The translations under genes and the position numbers were made by a program. From Zerene cesonia (lineage: Eukaryota > Arthropoda > Insecta > Lepidoptera > Pieridae): a stretch of DNA of 64,000 nucleotides. Shown here piece by piece: positions 31,350 to 42,900 of the stretch (position 1 is its first letter; each line of letters opens with the position of its first letter). The DNA is taken from assembly GCF_012273895.1 (NCBI RefSeq), contig NC_052115.1:8053183-8117182 (forward strand), in the 5' to 3' direction. The notes beneath the pieces were generated by a model. The model was not told the origin of the DNA. It saw only the letters and a list, made by a program, of their open reading frames with translations, and searched no databases.

Positions 31350-31455
31350 TGCCGCCATTGTAGTGAAGTGTACGCGTGCTGAATTTAAGAATGAGTGGTC
31401 GAAATACAGAGTCGCATCGTGAACGGTACAGTACGGTTATCTGGTGTATACTGTG
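31350..31455 (+). other. Possible 5' exon or promoter island
   Basis: A CpG-rich patch in very AT-rich DNA with an ATG at 31391 in context AAGAATGAGTGG. The frame MSGRNTESHRER could end at a GTACAG donor. No downstream exon was matched. It may be a first non-coding exon of C1orf43 or a separate transcript. Confidence 0.25.
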
Positions 31456-34400
31456 ACAGAATGCTTGAATGTGCTAAGATTTATGGCCTATGGGCTTAAT
31501 CTGTTGATTCGAAAATTTGTTATTTTAGTTATGTGATAATAATCGACAGATTTTGAACCTTTATGGGACCTCTGACTGAAAATAGAATGTCTATGGATAG
31601 GCTTAATGTTGTTATGGTGGTGTCAAGGCCATTACAATGTTTTTTAAGTACTTATGTTAAATTTATAGTTAAATTAACACGATCTGTGACTACTATTACT
31701 ATATAATGGTGTGGCTTGGAGGAAAAAAGGAGGAAAAGAGGAAGAACAGATTTTCATGAAATTCTTGACAGTGATCATTTTTTTTCAGTTACAATTCTGT
31801 ATCTTGTTATCAAATATAACATAAAGAGTAATCATATTAGCATATACTGAATTCAACCAAATTTCGCCCAATAACTGTCCAATGCAACGCATCAGTAACG
31901 TTCCAAACATCATCACGTATGTTTCCACGTAGGTCTCAATCTTCAGCCAACAAAAAAGGGACCAAAAAAACGGTTTCTTTTTTATACATTGACAGGTCCC
32001 AACCTGAATTAATGTCGTGGTTGCTTCAACATTTGAATTTTATCTCTTAAGTGTAAAAAACATAAGTTTATCCAACGAATAATAACAAATGTTGAACATA
32101 CGTATGTTTGTATGGATGAATGTAAAAATTCTGAAGAGACTTAGCAACAATGCTTCTACGCATAGCGAGTAGCATGGAGTATCTATACTCCTTGTGCGGT
32201 CGGCAAGGCAAACCCTGCTGATAAAATCAATAACAAAATAAGCAAAGATTTATTTCTATAAAAGTACACTTTCGTTGAATTTCAGTATAACACGCTGCGA
32301 AATCATCCACAATGCTCTAAAATTTCTAAGAAATCGGCATGTAAATATTACTCCAGCATCAATTAGATGTTTTATAATTTAATTCGTTAGAGACAAGAGA
32401 ATCATATTATGTCTAATTTAGAGAGATTTTGCTTTTCAACTAAGCATAGGATCGATTCTACACCATTTTGTTTTGTCATAGGTGTTAATTTAAATGAAAC
32501 AATAAACTACTAACAGTCAGCCAAAATAAAATAAACCATTACTGAAATGCAAAAACGATTTTTAAGTAGCTACATATCGTATTTTACTAAATTCTGATGA
32601 TTTGACACGAAATTCACACAAAAATCATTGACTTTCCTATTCTTAGATGTATAGCATGTTACGGAAAGGGTTGCATATATGTACCTACAAGTATTCACCA
32701 CATAATTAACATAGTTCATTGACCTTCCCATTCTTAGTCACAATATAATTAAATACTACTACCACGTCCTAAAACTATACAGTTTCAAGCGTACAAACCA
32801 CTGATCCCTCAAATCCATTCACACGTTGTCTTACGAACACTTCTTTGTTGCATTGTTATATAACGTATTTTCATTTAAATTTATAAAGCAAACCATTTTT
32901 ACCAGTCTCGTGACCTCTACGTTAGCATAGCGACATGACGTTGACGATTTTGTCATATTATCGCTAAAATCACTGCCCTTGAACGCACAATAAGGTTTTA
33001 AATTAGTGTAAATAAATATACATGAAATATGTAACTGAACGCAATTTAACGCCTTTGATTTATTTAAGTATGTTTGCTTTGAGACTGATTGTCAAGGAAG
33101 GGCACGGAATATAGAGGCCTAAACAAAATACATAACGGAATGCTTCAGTGGATCATTTAGAGTACCTACCTACTTTAAGAATATATTATTTGAATATGAT
33201 TGTTATGTATGTAAATATTATATACATTAATAAAAGATATATTTTAAAAGGTAATGCATCTGCAAAACAATATTTTGGGTATGACATCAATACAGAAATA
33301 ACAAACAGATATTATACAATTTTTGTTTGTAAAAAAGTTACCAATCGCTGAATATTTATCAAATCATTGTCGCTTTTAGGTCCTAAAGAATCATGACTTA
33401 ACTGCCAATGTTGAAATTAAAAATAAAACTTATTATGCGCAATACGACAAATACTGTCATCGTAGCAGTTATATTATAGTTATCATATAGGAATATTACG
33501 GTCTCAATTTGTCCACAAAACCATTTGTCCAATGAACAATCAAGCATTGGAATCCATTTAACCATATTAATGGCTATTGGTCACCCTGGCGTCCATATTG
33601 GAAAATATGTATTCGAATCACGTTTCCCGCCAAAGACAACGACTCGCCTGACTGAATAGAAAGAATGATGGAATTCATGTTCGGCTGTATAGGTATGATA
33701 TACGATGAATATTTAATACATATTTCTAAGAATAAAACTTTGAAATGCATACGATAAATTTTATATTTGTTACCGCTTTGGCGGTCTACTTTTCATGTCT
33801 AACTATTTGCAAAACATACCTACATTATTAAATTAGATATAGAGTAATTATCGTATTTGTTTAAAGCTATTTAACTAATGTGAATGTATTGTTTCTCAAT
33901 TTCAACACTACAACGTAAGATTGTTGTTAAATATAATTTCAAATGTACTGGCCGATGTTTTAACGAGCATTATTATAAAATTATAAATGGTACGTACATT
34001 TGACATACAGTGATATGTGTGTAAGATTTTAATGTACTTATCGAAATTATAAGAATTATTATGATGTCTACTAATGTAATTAATGCGAATCTGTTTGTTA
34101 CATGGTAAACTACGGACAGCATAGATTTTTTATTTAAACTATTAATGAAAACGATCTAAACACCTAAAGCTTATCTAGCGGCTGCGTTGCTAATTATAAA
34201 TATTTAGAAAGAATTAAATGCTCATTATAAGAATAAACAAAAAGGCGGCTATAGAACGAGAACGAGAGAATTTTTGGTCGGTCCCATTGGTTATTACTTG
34301 AAAATGTTACAAACAAAAATATAAAAGTTTCTTCCTTATAATATTAGTGTGGATGATCATATTGGTTCAGCATAAAGTAAATACTCTACACTGTAACGAT

Positions 34401-34934
34401 TATCTTTCGGAGTGTAATATCTTCCCAAGAAATTTGAAAATTTGTCATTTATTATACCTACTCAAATTAGAGATAATCACTTTAGCCGACAGCCGGCTTG
34501 TTGTGTGAATGGATCCTTCACTTTCCCATCAAGAGTAATAAAAAAAAAAAGAAGAAAAAGATTATTCTATTTTTATATTATAATGTAATTTTTTTATTTA
34601 AAGAGGAGGAGGACTACCAGGAAGTAATATTAGTTGAAGTGAAATATATTTTAATTTTTACCTTAGCCATCCACCATCCACCCAGCCTTAAACGTTAAAG
34701 TTAGCGGTCAAGAAGTTTTTTAAAATAAAATAGTTTTTTCAATGAAACTATTCAACTATACTTAATACATAAAAGTCATCAGTGATGGACGAAATCGTAA
34801 ACGTCACTTTGATAAATGAATGACATTGATGGATAATTGACTGATATCAGATATAAGATTAGTTTCCAATGTTATTGTTTTAATCGAACACGCGAAACTG
34901 TAACAGTTATCATCGTTTATCCAATATTTTAATC

Positions 34935-37900
34935 ATGCACGACTTCACTAGCATATTAAATATCATATTTATTATAAGTGGTGGTGTTCTTACGTTTGTA
35001 ATACTGTTTATTTTTGCCAAGAGACAAATTACTAGGTTCGCGCTCCGATCGAGGAGGGGCCCCCATGTTCCTATTGGGGCTGATGCTAAAAAAGTAAGGA
35101 GATATAAATTTGAAAGATGTGCTATATCCAAAACATTCATCTTTTTGTACTTTTTGTTTGATTCGGTCAAATGAAAATTTTTTATTGCTTCGCTTACAGT
35201 GTTTGAAGAAAGAAATAGAACGCAGGATAGAAGCAGTGCCTCGGATAATGTATGAGCCCCGGCTGCTCTGCGCAGAACCATCTCACTACATACTGGAGCC
35301 TCAACAGCCTTATCACTATAGATTCCGTGCAGTGGATGATGTAAAACTTTTAGGTAAACATATTTATTTAATTAAATACTTTATTACACAATACAGGGAG
35401 AATTTAAGAAATGAATGATCTTTTAAAACCTTTCTTCCATATATACCATAATTCATATTAACTAATAGTCATGTTTCATCAAACATTTTATTTCTTACAT
35501 ATGCCAGTTTACTCTCAATATATTTGATGTGCAAACTTGTGGGGGTTGTTATACTTACAAAAACAGTGTTATGTAGAAAATGAGTATAACATATCTAAAC
35601 TAATATTATAAAGCTGAAGAGTTTGTGGGTTTGTTTGATCGCTCTAATCTCAGGAACTACTAGTACAATTTGAAAAATTCTTTCAGTGTTAGATAGCGCA
35701 TTTATTGAGGAAGGCTATATATGTACCACGGGTGAGCCGGGGTGGATCAATAGTTTCTAATATAATTACTAGATGACCATGGTGAGCTTCATATCACCTA
35801 TTTATTTATCTTTCTCAAATAAAGCTAGTAGTGTCAGTAACTTGTCAATCTATACTGCAGCAACAACAAAATACCATACTACGAACACTTAGCAATGCCC
35901 CTTGGTTTGCAACTAATGCTGAAATTCATAGTCATACTAATATATGTAGTTTAAAAGACGAAATTAATACACATATAAAATTGTATGTGACCAGACTTGA
36001 GAAACACCCAAATAAACTTGCTAGCCAATTGACAATAAGGACGTATCAAAAACGTCTTAAAAGGAATGCCATAATTTAAATATGTCACTTGAAGAGCAGG
36101 TGTCCTCATTGTAGGGCTCGCTTTACATGTCCTACTTTTCCAGGCGTTCGAATACTGCTGATTGCAGATTAAAAAAAAAAAAACAAATAAAAGTAAAGCT
36201 TTCTCTGGATGAGGAAAAACATTTTGAAGCAAAAATTCTGCTGAATCTGCCCAGAAGTTCTCTAGATTTAATGAGTTTGCATTCAATTGTTAACACGTTT
36301 TACCTGTATGATTGTATATAACCAACTCTTTTTAGAGTTGAATTTGACCCACTTTAAATGGAAAGATTTAATTGAAACTGTATACACTTAACAAGGATTG
36401 GTGACAATACAATGTGTTTATTTTATTATCCTGATTATTATATGATGATCAGGATGAAATAAATTCATTTGTATATGTTCTTTACAAGAGCAAGTGAAAC
36501 GATTAATATAACTCTGTAATTAAAAATCTCTAATTTTTAATCTTTTCATATTTTTATCTTTTCATATTTTATCTTTTCATATTATCAATAAACAGAGGAA
36601 GAAATAGCCTGCCAAGACGCGAACCTCCGTCGTCACCCCCGCGAGTCGCTGCGCGCGTTCCTGCTGGCGTGCCTCGCGGCGCCGCTCGACGGCCGCGGCC
36701 AGAAGCTCATACACCAGTTCTGCGATGCATACGAATCCGCCAGACACCATCCGGCTGAGTTTGGCGAGGAGGAATACAGGGCGTATAATCGGTTGCTGTT
36801 GAAACTGTTGGATGCGTGAGTATATATGTGGAGAAATAAGTTGTAGCTATGTGCTTAATGTAGCAAGTTATATGATACCAATATTACAAAGAGGAAACAT
36901 TAGGGCTTTTGTCTGTATGTTTGTAATGTTTTCACATAAAAAGTACTCATGATTTCAAAAAATTCTTTAACTATTAGAAAGTTGCATATTTACTTAATGA
37001 CATAGGCTATATTATGTGTACCATCGACAAACCTAAGGCAGACCGCTAGTACTCAATATGCATGAAACAATTTACTAATTATTTATAGGTAACAGATGCT
37101 TTTTTTGATTGTTTCTTTATAATATACTTGATTAAGCTGTTTAATATTGTATATTATTTATTTTGAATTAAAGACAGGGTTTCTATTGTCACAAAAAGTA
37201 TGAGCAAGGTATAGGAATTTCCTTAAATTTACTTGGTTTTGTAAGTAAAATCTTCATTACATAAGTGAGCAAAGAAAATATATCTATATACGTATTGTAT
37301 CTCCATAAGGAATTTCGTAATAATTGGCTTCTTCGTTCATGAAACCGTAATAAGTTATGTTACTTAAGAAGTTATATGATGAGATATAAATAGACGTGTT
37401 TTTATACTTGTTTAGAAAAATAAAGCAAACAATACTAAACTCTATTTTTAAACATACATCAATCTAGCTGATGTTAAAACTAAAATATCTACATAATTTT
37501 AGTTCCTAATAAAAATAAAAAATATTGTGTTAAATTTTTTTTTTATACTTTTTTCCGTATTTTGTTTATAAAACTAATCAAATAATTTACGTTCCAAATA
37601 TAAAAATCGTGTTTTTTGATTATTTTTTTTATTCGAAAGCTCATGCCTCCCATGGTGATCCTCCATTTAAACTTGTTAACAATTTGCAGGCCGATTTGTT
37701 TTTCGTTTTTTTTTATATATTGATATTATAAAGCCTGTATGTGTGTACCAGTGCCCGCCTGCTCAAGAGCGTGGGCGTGGTGGGGGGCGGCGCCCGCGCG
37801 AGCCCGCAGCGCCGCCCGCGCCTGCTCGACCCCGCGCGGCTGCGCACCACGCTACCAACCAACCATTACACCGCACTTGAGGTATACATACACACATACA

Positions 37901-38326
37901 TATAATATACATATGTATCGTAAATGTTACAACTATGTTATGACAATTTAAATATGAATAAAAAATGTTTGAGTTTGAGTTGGCCTTAAATCTTAATATT
38001 ATAGATATTACTTATAAATTACGTGTCGCGTTGTTTATCCGCGATGGACTCCTAAACTACTCAACCGATCTTAATTTAATTTGTATACCACATGCGATTT
38101 GATCCAACTTAAAAGATTGGATACTTTATTATATTCATTCAATTTCGATAAACGATTAGCCGGTAGGAGCAGCAGGGGCGTTTAAAATTTAATTTTAAAT
38201 CCAATTAACCAATACTTCCAGAACATGCCAGTCGACTCAAAATTAGAAGACGAGATTATCAGAGTACCAGTGAAAAGCCCCACCGAGCCCGTGGTGAAGC
38301 CCCCAGCCGATGAGACCGCCGTGTGA
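34935..38326 (+). CDS. C1orf43: C1orf43 (NICE-3) homolog, complete, five exons
   Basis: Exons 34935-35093, 35200-35353, 36596-36815, 37752-37881 and 38222-38326, with all phases consistent, give 255 aa against 253 in human. Seen: one N-terminal membrane segment (about residues 8-29, ending FVILFIFAKRQI) followed by ALRSRRGPHVPIG, almost identical to the human protein; then KKEIERRIEAVPRIMYEPRLL and an acidic/basic helical body ending in TGA at 38324-38326. The family is a single-pass membrane protein of poorly defined function, reported in human cells near Golgi/mitochondria and in phagocytosis screens. Intron 2 carries a jockey retrotransposon fragment. The gene is tail-to-tail with FOCAD and about 10 kb head-to-head from RIC3. 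Exons 3 and 4 are much more GC-rich than the rest. Confidence 0.93.
35598..35753 (+). repeat. ACGGGCGAAGCCGGGG-type repeat
   Basis: CTAATATTATAAAGCTGAAG head and GTACCACGGGTGAGCCGGGG tail ending near ATAGT. It lies in C1orf43 intron 2. Confidence 0.55.
35850..36079 (+). mobile_element. Jockey-type non-LTR retrotransposon fragment (end of reverse transcriptase ORF)
   Basis: An open frame with ILRTLSNAPWFATNAEIH, then EINTHIKLYVTRLEKHPNKL and a basic end KRLKRN before TAA. This matches the C-terminal part of jockey-like ORF2 proteins (NAPWF..N..IH, then HPN.LA). It is 5' truncated, as usual for such elements, and lies in C1orf43 intron 2 in gene sense. It is inactive as it stands. Confidence 0.75.
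36290..36505 (+). repeat. MITE-like interspersed repeat (CAACCGACTCC family)
   Basis: ACACGTTTTACCTGTATGAT, AACCAACTCTTTTTAGAGTT, ACACTTAACAAGGATTGGTG. It lies in C1orf43 intron 2, about 90 bp before exon 3. Confidence 0.5.
36877..37051 (+). repeat. ACGGGCGAAGCCGGGG-type repeat, diverged
   Basis: Contains CAATATTACAAAGAGGAAAC, TCACATAAAAAGTACTCATG and a worn tail ending CCGCTAGT. It lies in C1orf43 intron 3. Confidence 0.4.
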
Positions 38327-38812
38327 GGGCGGAGCGCCCGCAGGGACGCGCAGACTCTGTAGGGCGGTGGGAGCTTGGGGGGCGAAGTGATAGTGTCAGT
38401 GATTGTGATAGTGACTTAGACATGGGGGGAGTGATAAAGTGATGGTTGTAGATACACGGGATAATAGGGGTAAAGTGATAAAATGGTAGACTGTGGTAGT
38501 AGGGACTTAGAAATTCATAGTCTGGTGAATCGGCAATCAGTATCATAAATAAAAGGAAGAGGTGTATGTGGATTTGGAAAGCAAAGCGCTATGTTTAATG
38601 GTAGTTGGAAGATGAAATGTTAGTGGCATTTTGTATAAGCATATAGTACATAATACTTCTATGTCACACTGCTATAGTATTAAATCTATCAAAATGAGAC
38701 ATGACTGTGAAAAATGTGAAAAAGAAGTGGTACAAAATATTAAAACCACTGCAATAAGATAAAAGTTAAACAAATAGATATTATATGCTTAATTGTATGT
38801 ATTGGAAATAAA
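38327..38812 (+). other. C1orf43: C1orf43 3' UTR with poly(A) signals
   Basis: After the TGA, a non-coding stretch contains AATAAA at 38548-38553 and 38807-38812. Either could end the transcript. A tRNA-like SINE relic starts just after. Confidence 0.5.
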
Positions 38813-39120
38813 CAAAATGGAAGAAATTCTACCATGAGGCAGGATTGGAACCTGCATCTTTAGTTATATATAGATATATATTTTTTTAATTGATTATAAA
38901 TATGCAATTTGATTTATTTAATAAATATGGATGTGTAATATATTTTTTAAAAACAAATGTTATATATTGGATCGTGAATTTGTAAAATTATTTAGCAGTG
39001 TGTATATTACAGTTAAAACCTGTTAATATAACACATTATCCCTAGTTAAAACTAGTTGTATCAACGGTATTTAATTAGAACTAGGTATAACGGGAAATGT
39101 TGTTTAACTGTAACATATAT

Positions 39121-39225
39121 CAATATTATAAGAATACTGTTACATAAATACTAAAACACACTAATCTCAGGAAGAAGGTTATAAGCTATATATGTTCCAC
39201 GGGCGAAATTGGGGCGGACCGTTAG
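39121..39225 (+). repeat. ACGGGCGAAGCCGGGG-type repeat, truncated
   Basis: CAATATTATAAGAATACTG head and TGTTCCACGGGCGAAATTGG tail. It lies between C1orf43 and FOCAD. Confidence 0.45.
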
Positions 39226-39347
39226 TACCATATAATAGTGTTATTTATAGAATATTATGATATTCAAGTCAGTACACATTTAGTAGTCAGAATATTATTG
39301 TAAAACTGTGTAATAATTTATGTATTTTGTAAGATTGTAAGCTTTTT

Positions 39348-39512
39348 TATGTAAGAGTGGACAACTGAGCGGTTCACCTAATGGTAAGTGATCACCACCG
39401 CACATGAACATTCGCAGAAGTAGCGTCTTTGTGAATGCGATGCCCGCTTTTAAGGATAAAGGATAAGGAAGGACTGGAAAGAAGAATTGAAAAGAAACGG
39501 GCCTCCAGCTCT
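39348..39512 (-). mobile_element. SINE-like retroposon fragment
   Basis: Minus copy with GGTTCACCTAATGGTAAGTG and GCGATGCCCGCTTTTAAGGA, ending ACGGGCC. It lies between C1orf43 and FOCAD. Confidence 0.6.
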
Positions 39513-39759
39513 CCTCTTCTGTCTCCAAAATGTGACCATAAATCACAACTTTGTTCATGAATGAGTGGGTTTTGATAAACATGACATATTAATAACCTTA
39601 AGTACCTGTGTTTGCTTAGTTTTAAATGTATTTAGAAGATTTTGTAAATATTGAATAAACACAATTTTATACCTTAATAATTCATATTTTGTTGTAATAG
39701 AATAATATATAATGTGGTATTTGTAGTGTAAAATAAAAAAAAAATAATATATTAAATTT

Positions 39760-39765
39760 TTTATT
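39760..39765 (-). other. FOCAD: FOCAD poly(A) signal
   Basis: AATAAA on the minus strand 95 nt after the proposed exon 19 stop. Its position supports exon 19 as terminal. Confidence 0.5.
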
Positions 39766-39859
39766 TCTTGCACAGATCTCATACTTAACAATATCAGACT
39801 AGATACAGTTAATTACATATTTATACATAATTATTATATTGGCACTATACTGAAGCCAT

Positions 39860-39902
39860 TTAATCGTCAAAGCTCGTTACAACAGGTCCAAAGTGATGTT
39901 CT
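39860..39902 (-). CDS. FOCAD: FOCAD terminal exon 19
   Basis: A long pyrimidine tract plus CAG precedes a short frame encoding EHHFGPVVTSFDD and TAA. It fits the phase left by the strong GTGAGT donor of exon 18. An AATAAA (39760-39765, minus) lies 95 nt beyond the stop. If exon 18 is not spliced, translation stops at its own TGA instead. Confidence 0.65.
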
Positions 39903-42900
39903 CTGAAAAAAAAATTAAATGTTAATACAAAATAACATCTCATATTATGATAGCTTAAGCTAATACTAATTAGCATAGCTAACGCACTAATTACATTAAA
40001 AATTCACACCTATCATAGAAAAATCTCTGGAAAACAAATCAAATTAAAATTATATAGAACAAAGCAATGGTATTTTTTATTACATAAAAATTCAAATGTT
40101 ATATAAAGATAATATGAACTGTAGACCTACACTAAGACATGTATTGTCGCCCTGCAGCCCTTCCTGATATCAATAATGGTAAGTACATAAAATGCTATAT
40201 ATGGCGATGCTTCTTTCTTCATAGGTTAAAAATATTTTTTTCATAGCAATCAACTTTGAAGCTAGGAGCTAGATGCAATATGCAGGTGATGAAATAAAAC
40301 TCAGTTACATACACTTTATAAATAGCAAAAGCTTTTGTGCGTTTTTTTACTGGTTAATAATGTAAAATATAGATTTAACACAAAACTAGCAATAATTATA
40401 AATAACGATTAACAATATATAGACAATAAAGCATTATCACAATGAAAACTGTTTACATGATTTCACTGTGGCGCCGCTTACAAATCCTCCATATTCCTCC
40501 TTAGAGAGCAATAAACAAATTATTATTCACCTACTAGATTGAAGTTGGATATGTTTAAGAGTATACTTGTTAACCGACTTACAAATAAAGAGGTTCTCGA
40601 ATTTTTTTTTTTGTTACTTCAAAATTTTCAACTGGTTTTTTTTAATTTAAAACCTTATGCCTCCCGTGTGGTCCCATTGGATATTGGTATAGTTTTGACA
40701 ATTTGAAGGCGTTTTAGTTGTGTTTTAAAATTAATTTTTAACAAAAAAACCTTACTACTAAATAATTTGTCGACATTAGAATGGGGAATTGTAGAACATG
40801 GAGTACATATATTTTGTCAAATAAATGAACTTTTTGAATTTTTCACTTTTGATAACACTTTAAACCGAATTAAGAAAACGAAAAATTAGATTTTATTTTT
40901 TATTTGTTATTTTTTTTTTATTTATACTCACAGCCTCGTCCAAATCTTATGCGCAACGAACTGCTCGCAGTGCCTCAGCGCCAGCAGGCTCCGCTGGCAA
41001 GCTTGCGCAGTAGCGGGGTCGCGGATTGCGTCCCGCGTGTGGCAAAGCCATTCTAGCATCTGAAAACGTGTACAATAATAATATATTGTATATCTTATTT
41101 CATATGGTTAAAGATATCTTATTTATTTGTACAAAATCTGATGGTAAATGCTTGGCATTGATGGTAATGGTATTGGCAAAGGCGTAAGGTCACTGGCAAG
41201 CTATTAACCTAAGCCACACCCCCAAAGTCAACCGCCGTATTAATATAATTACAACATATTTTGTAGCAGTAAAATATACAATCCGCAAGAAATGGCGCCC
41301 TAGTGCGATACCTCTTTGATATAATCATTATTACTGCATAATTAATTATTATCCTACGAATATTATAAATGCGAAAGTTTGTAAGGATGTGCGTGTGTTT
41401 GTTGCTCTTTCACGCAAAAACTACTGAACCGATTGCAATGAAATTTGGTACGTAGACAGCTGGAAAACTGGAATAACATATATGTAACTTTTTATCCCGA
41501 TATTCCAACGGGATACGAACTTGCGCGGGTAAAACCACGGGGCGCAGCTAGTTGTATCTAGAACAATACCTGCAAGCTACACTCCCTCCAGCCCTCCTTC
41601 CCCACGAGCACAGCCACAGCACTGGGCAGCAAGGAGTACCTCCGCTCCCTACTCGCAGTAACGCAGCTCGGCTCCGGCTCGAAGGACCACACGCCACTGA
41701 ACGCGCACGCGGACAGCGCGAACACGTCGCAGAGGTACAGCTTCGAGGATTCGTCTTCCGTTCTGGAAATTAACGGTTTTCCATCACTACATTGTATAAA
41801 GGAAAGTCGCTTTCTTTGCCCCCATGTCCCTATGTATGCTTAAATCTTTAAAACTACGCAACGGATTTTTATGGTTTTCTTTCAATAGATAGAGTGATTC
41901 CGGAGGAAGGTTTATATGTATAATAAAATACTACTCCGAACTAACGAGTGCGAAGCCACAAAAGCTAGTTCAGTATATAATTCATATATTCATATGAGCT
42001 CCAGTGAACTCGATCAAAATGTATTCATGTAAAAATTGAGAAATTTGTAAAAATTTACTAGTTTGTATGAACATATTGAACTAACATCGTTATAAAGGTC
42101 GCATCTACAGAGAATTGGTAAAAAACTCCACCCTATGAGTGAATAGTTTGAGAGAATTATATACTCTTATATTTATCTAACATACACGTTAAATCTTTTA
42201 TTTTATAACAATAATAATAATATATTATTCTATTATAGTTTATATTATCACTAAGACACACGAACACAACAACTACGAAACTGAAATGTTTTTTTTTCTA
42301 TAGAAACGTGCATAACTCAAAAGTTACCGATTCGAATAAAAAAATATTAAATTGTAAAGAAAAAGAATTATTAACATTTCTTTAATTTAAAAATCATTAT
42401 TTGATTCCCACAAGAAATTACAATTTTCGTTAACATCATTTTCAAGTATACACTCACTCGTTGAAAGCGACTTGAGTGCGAGCCAGCAGCTGCAAGAACC
42501 ACTCTCTGGTGGAGGAGTCGTCCCTCGCGTCGCGGAGAGCCGCCCACATACATTCGAGGGAGTATTCCTGTTCACTGGGGGGGGGGGCAGAAATTTCATT
42601 TTTCATTGTCTATTGTGACATATGCATAAAGAGAAAAAAACAATAGAGGTCACTTATGTGACATAATAAGGCCTGCCACTCAGCATAATAACACTGACTT
42701 TCAGTGCATGCCTCACGCCTTATTGACAGTGGATGTGTTCATGCTCAAACTATTTAAATTTATGGATAATTGTTCTGCCCTCATCCCTTTAAAGCGGGAA
42801 AGGGAGATTCGTAGCGGCCCTACCTCTATAAATCTCCATGGGCGGTGGTCATCGCGTACCATCGGGCGATCCTCACAAAATATAAACCAGCTGAGTTGCG

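Larger units (their letters stand above)
25110..34934. other. RIC3-C1orf43 intergenic region
   Basis: About 9.8 kb, AT-rich, with SINE-like, MITE-like and Helitron-like copies clustered at 27.7-31.3 kb. The parts 25110-26800, 27110-27760 and 31460-34930 show nothing I can name. The C1orf43 promoter should lie at the right end, but no motif was assigned. Confidence 0.5.
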
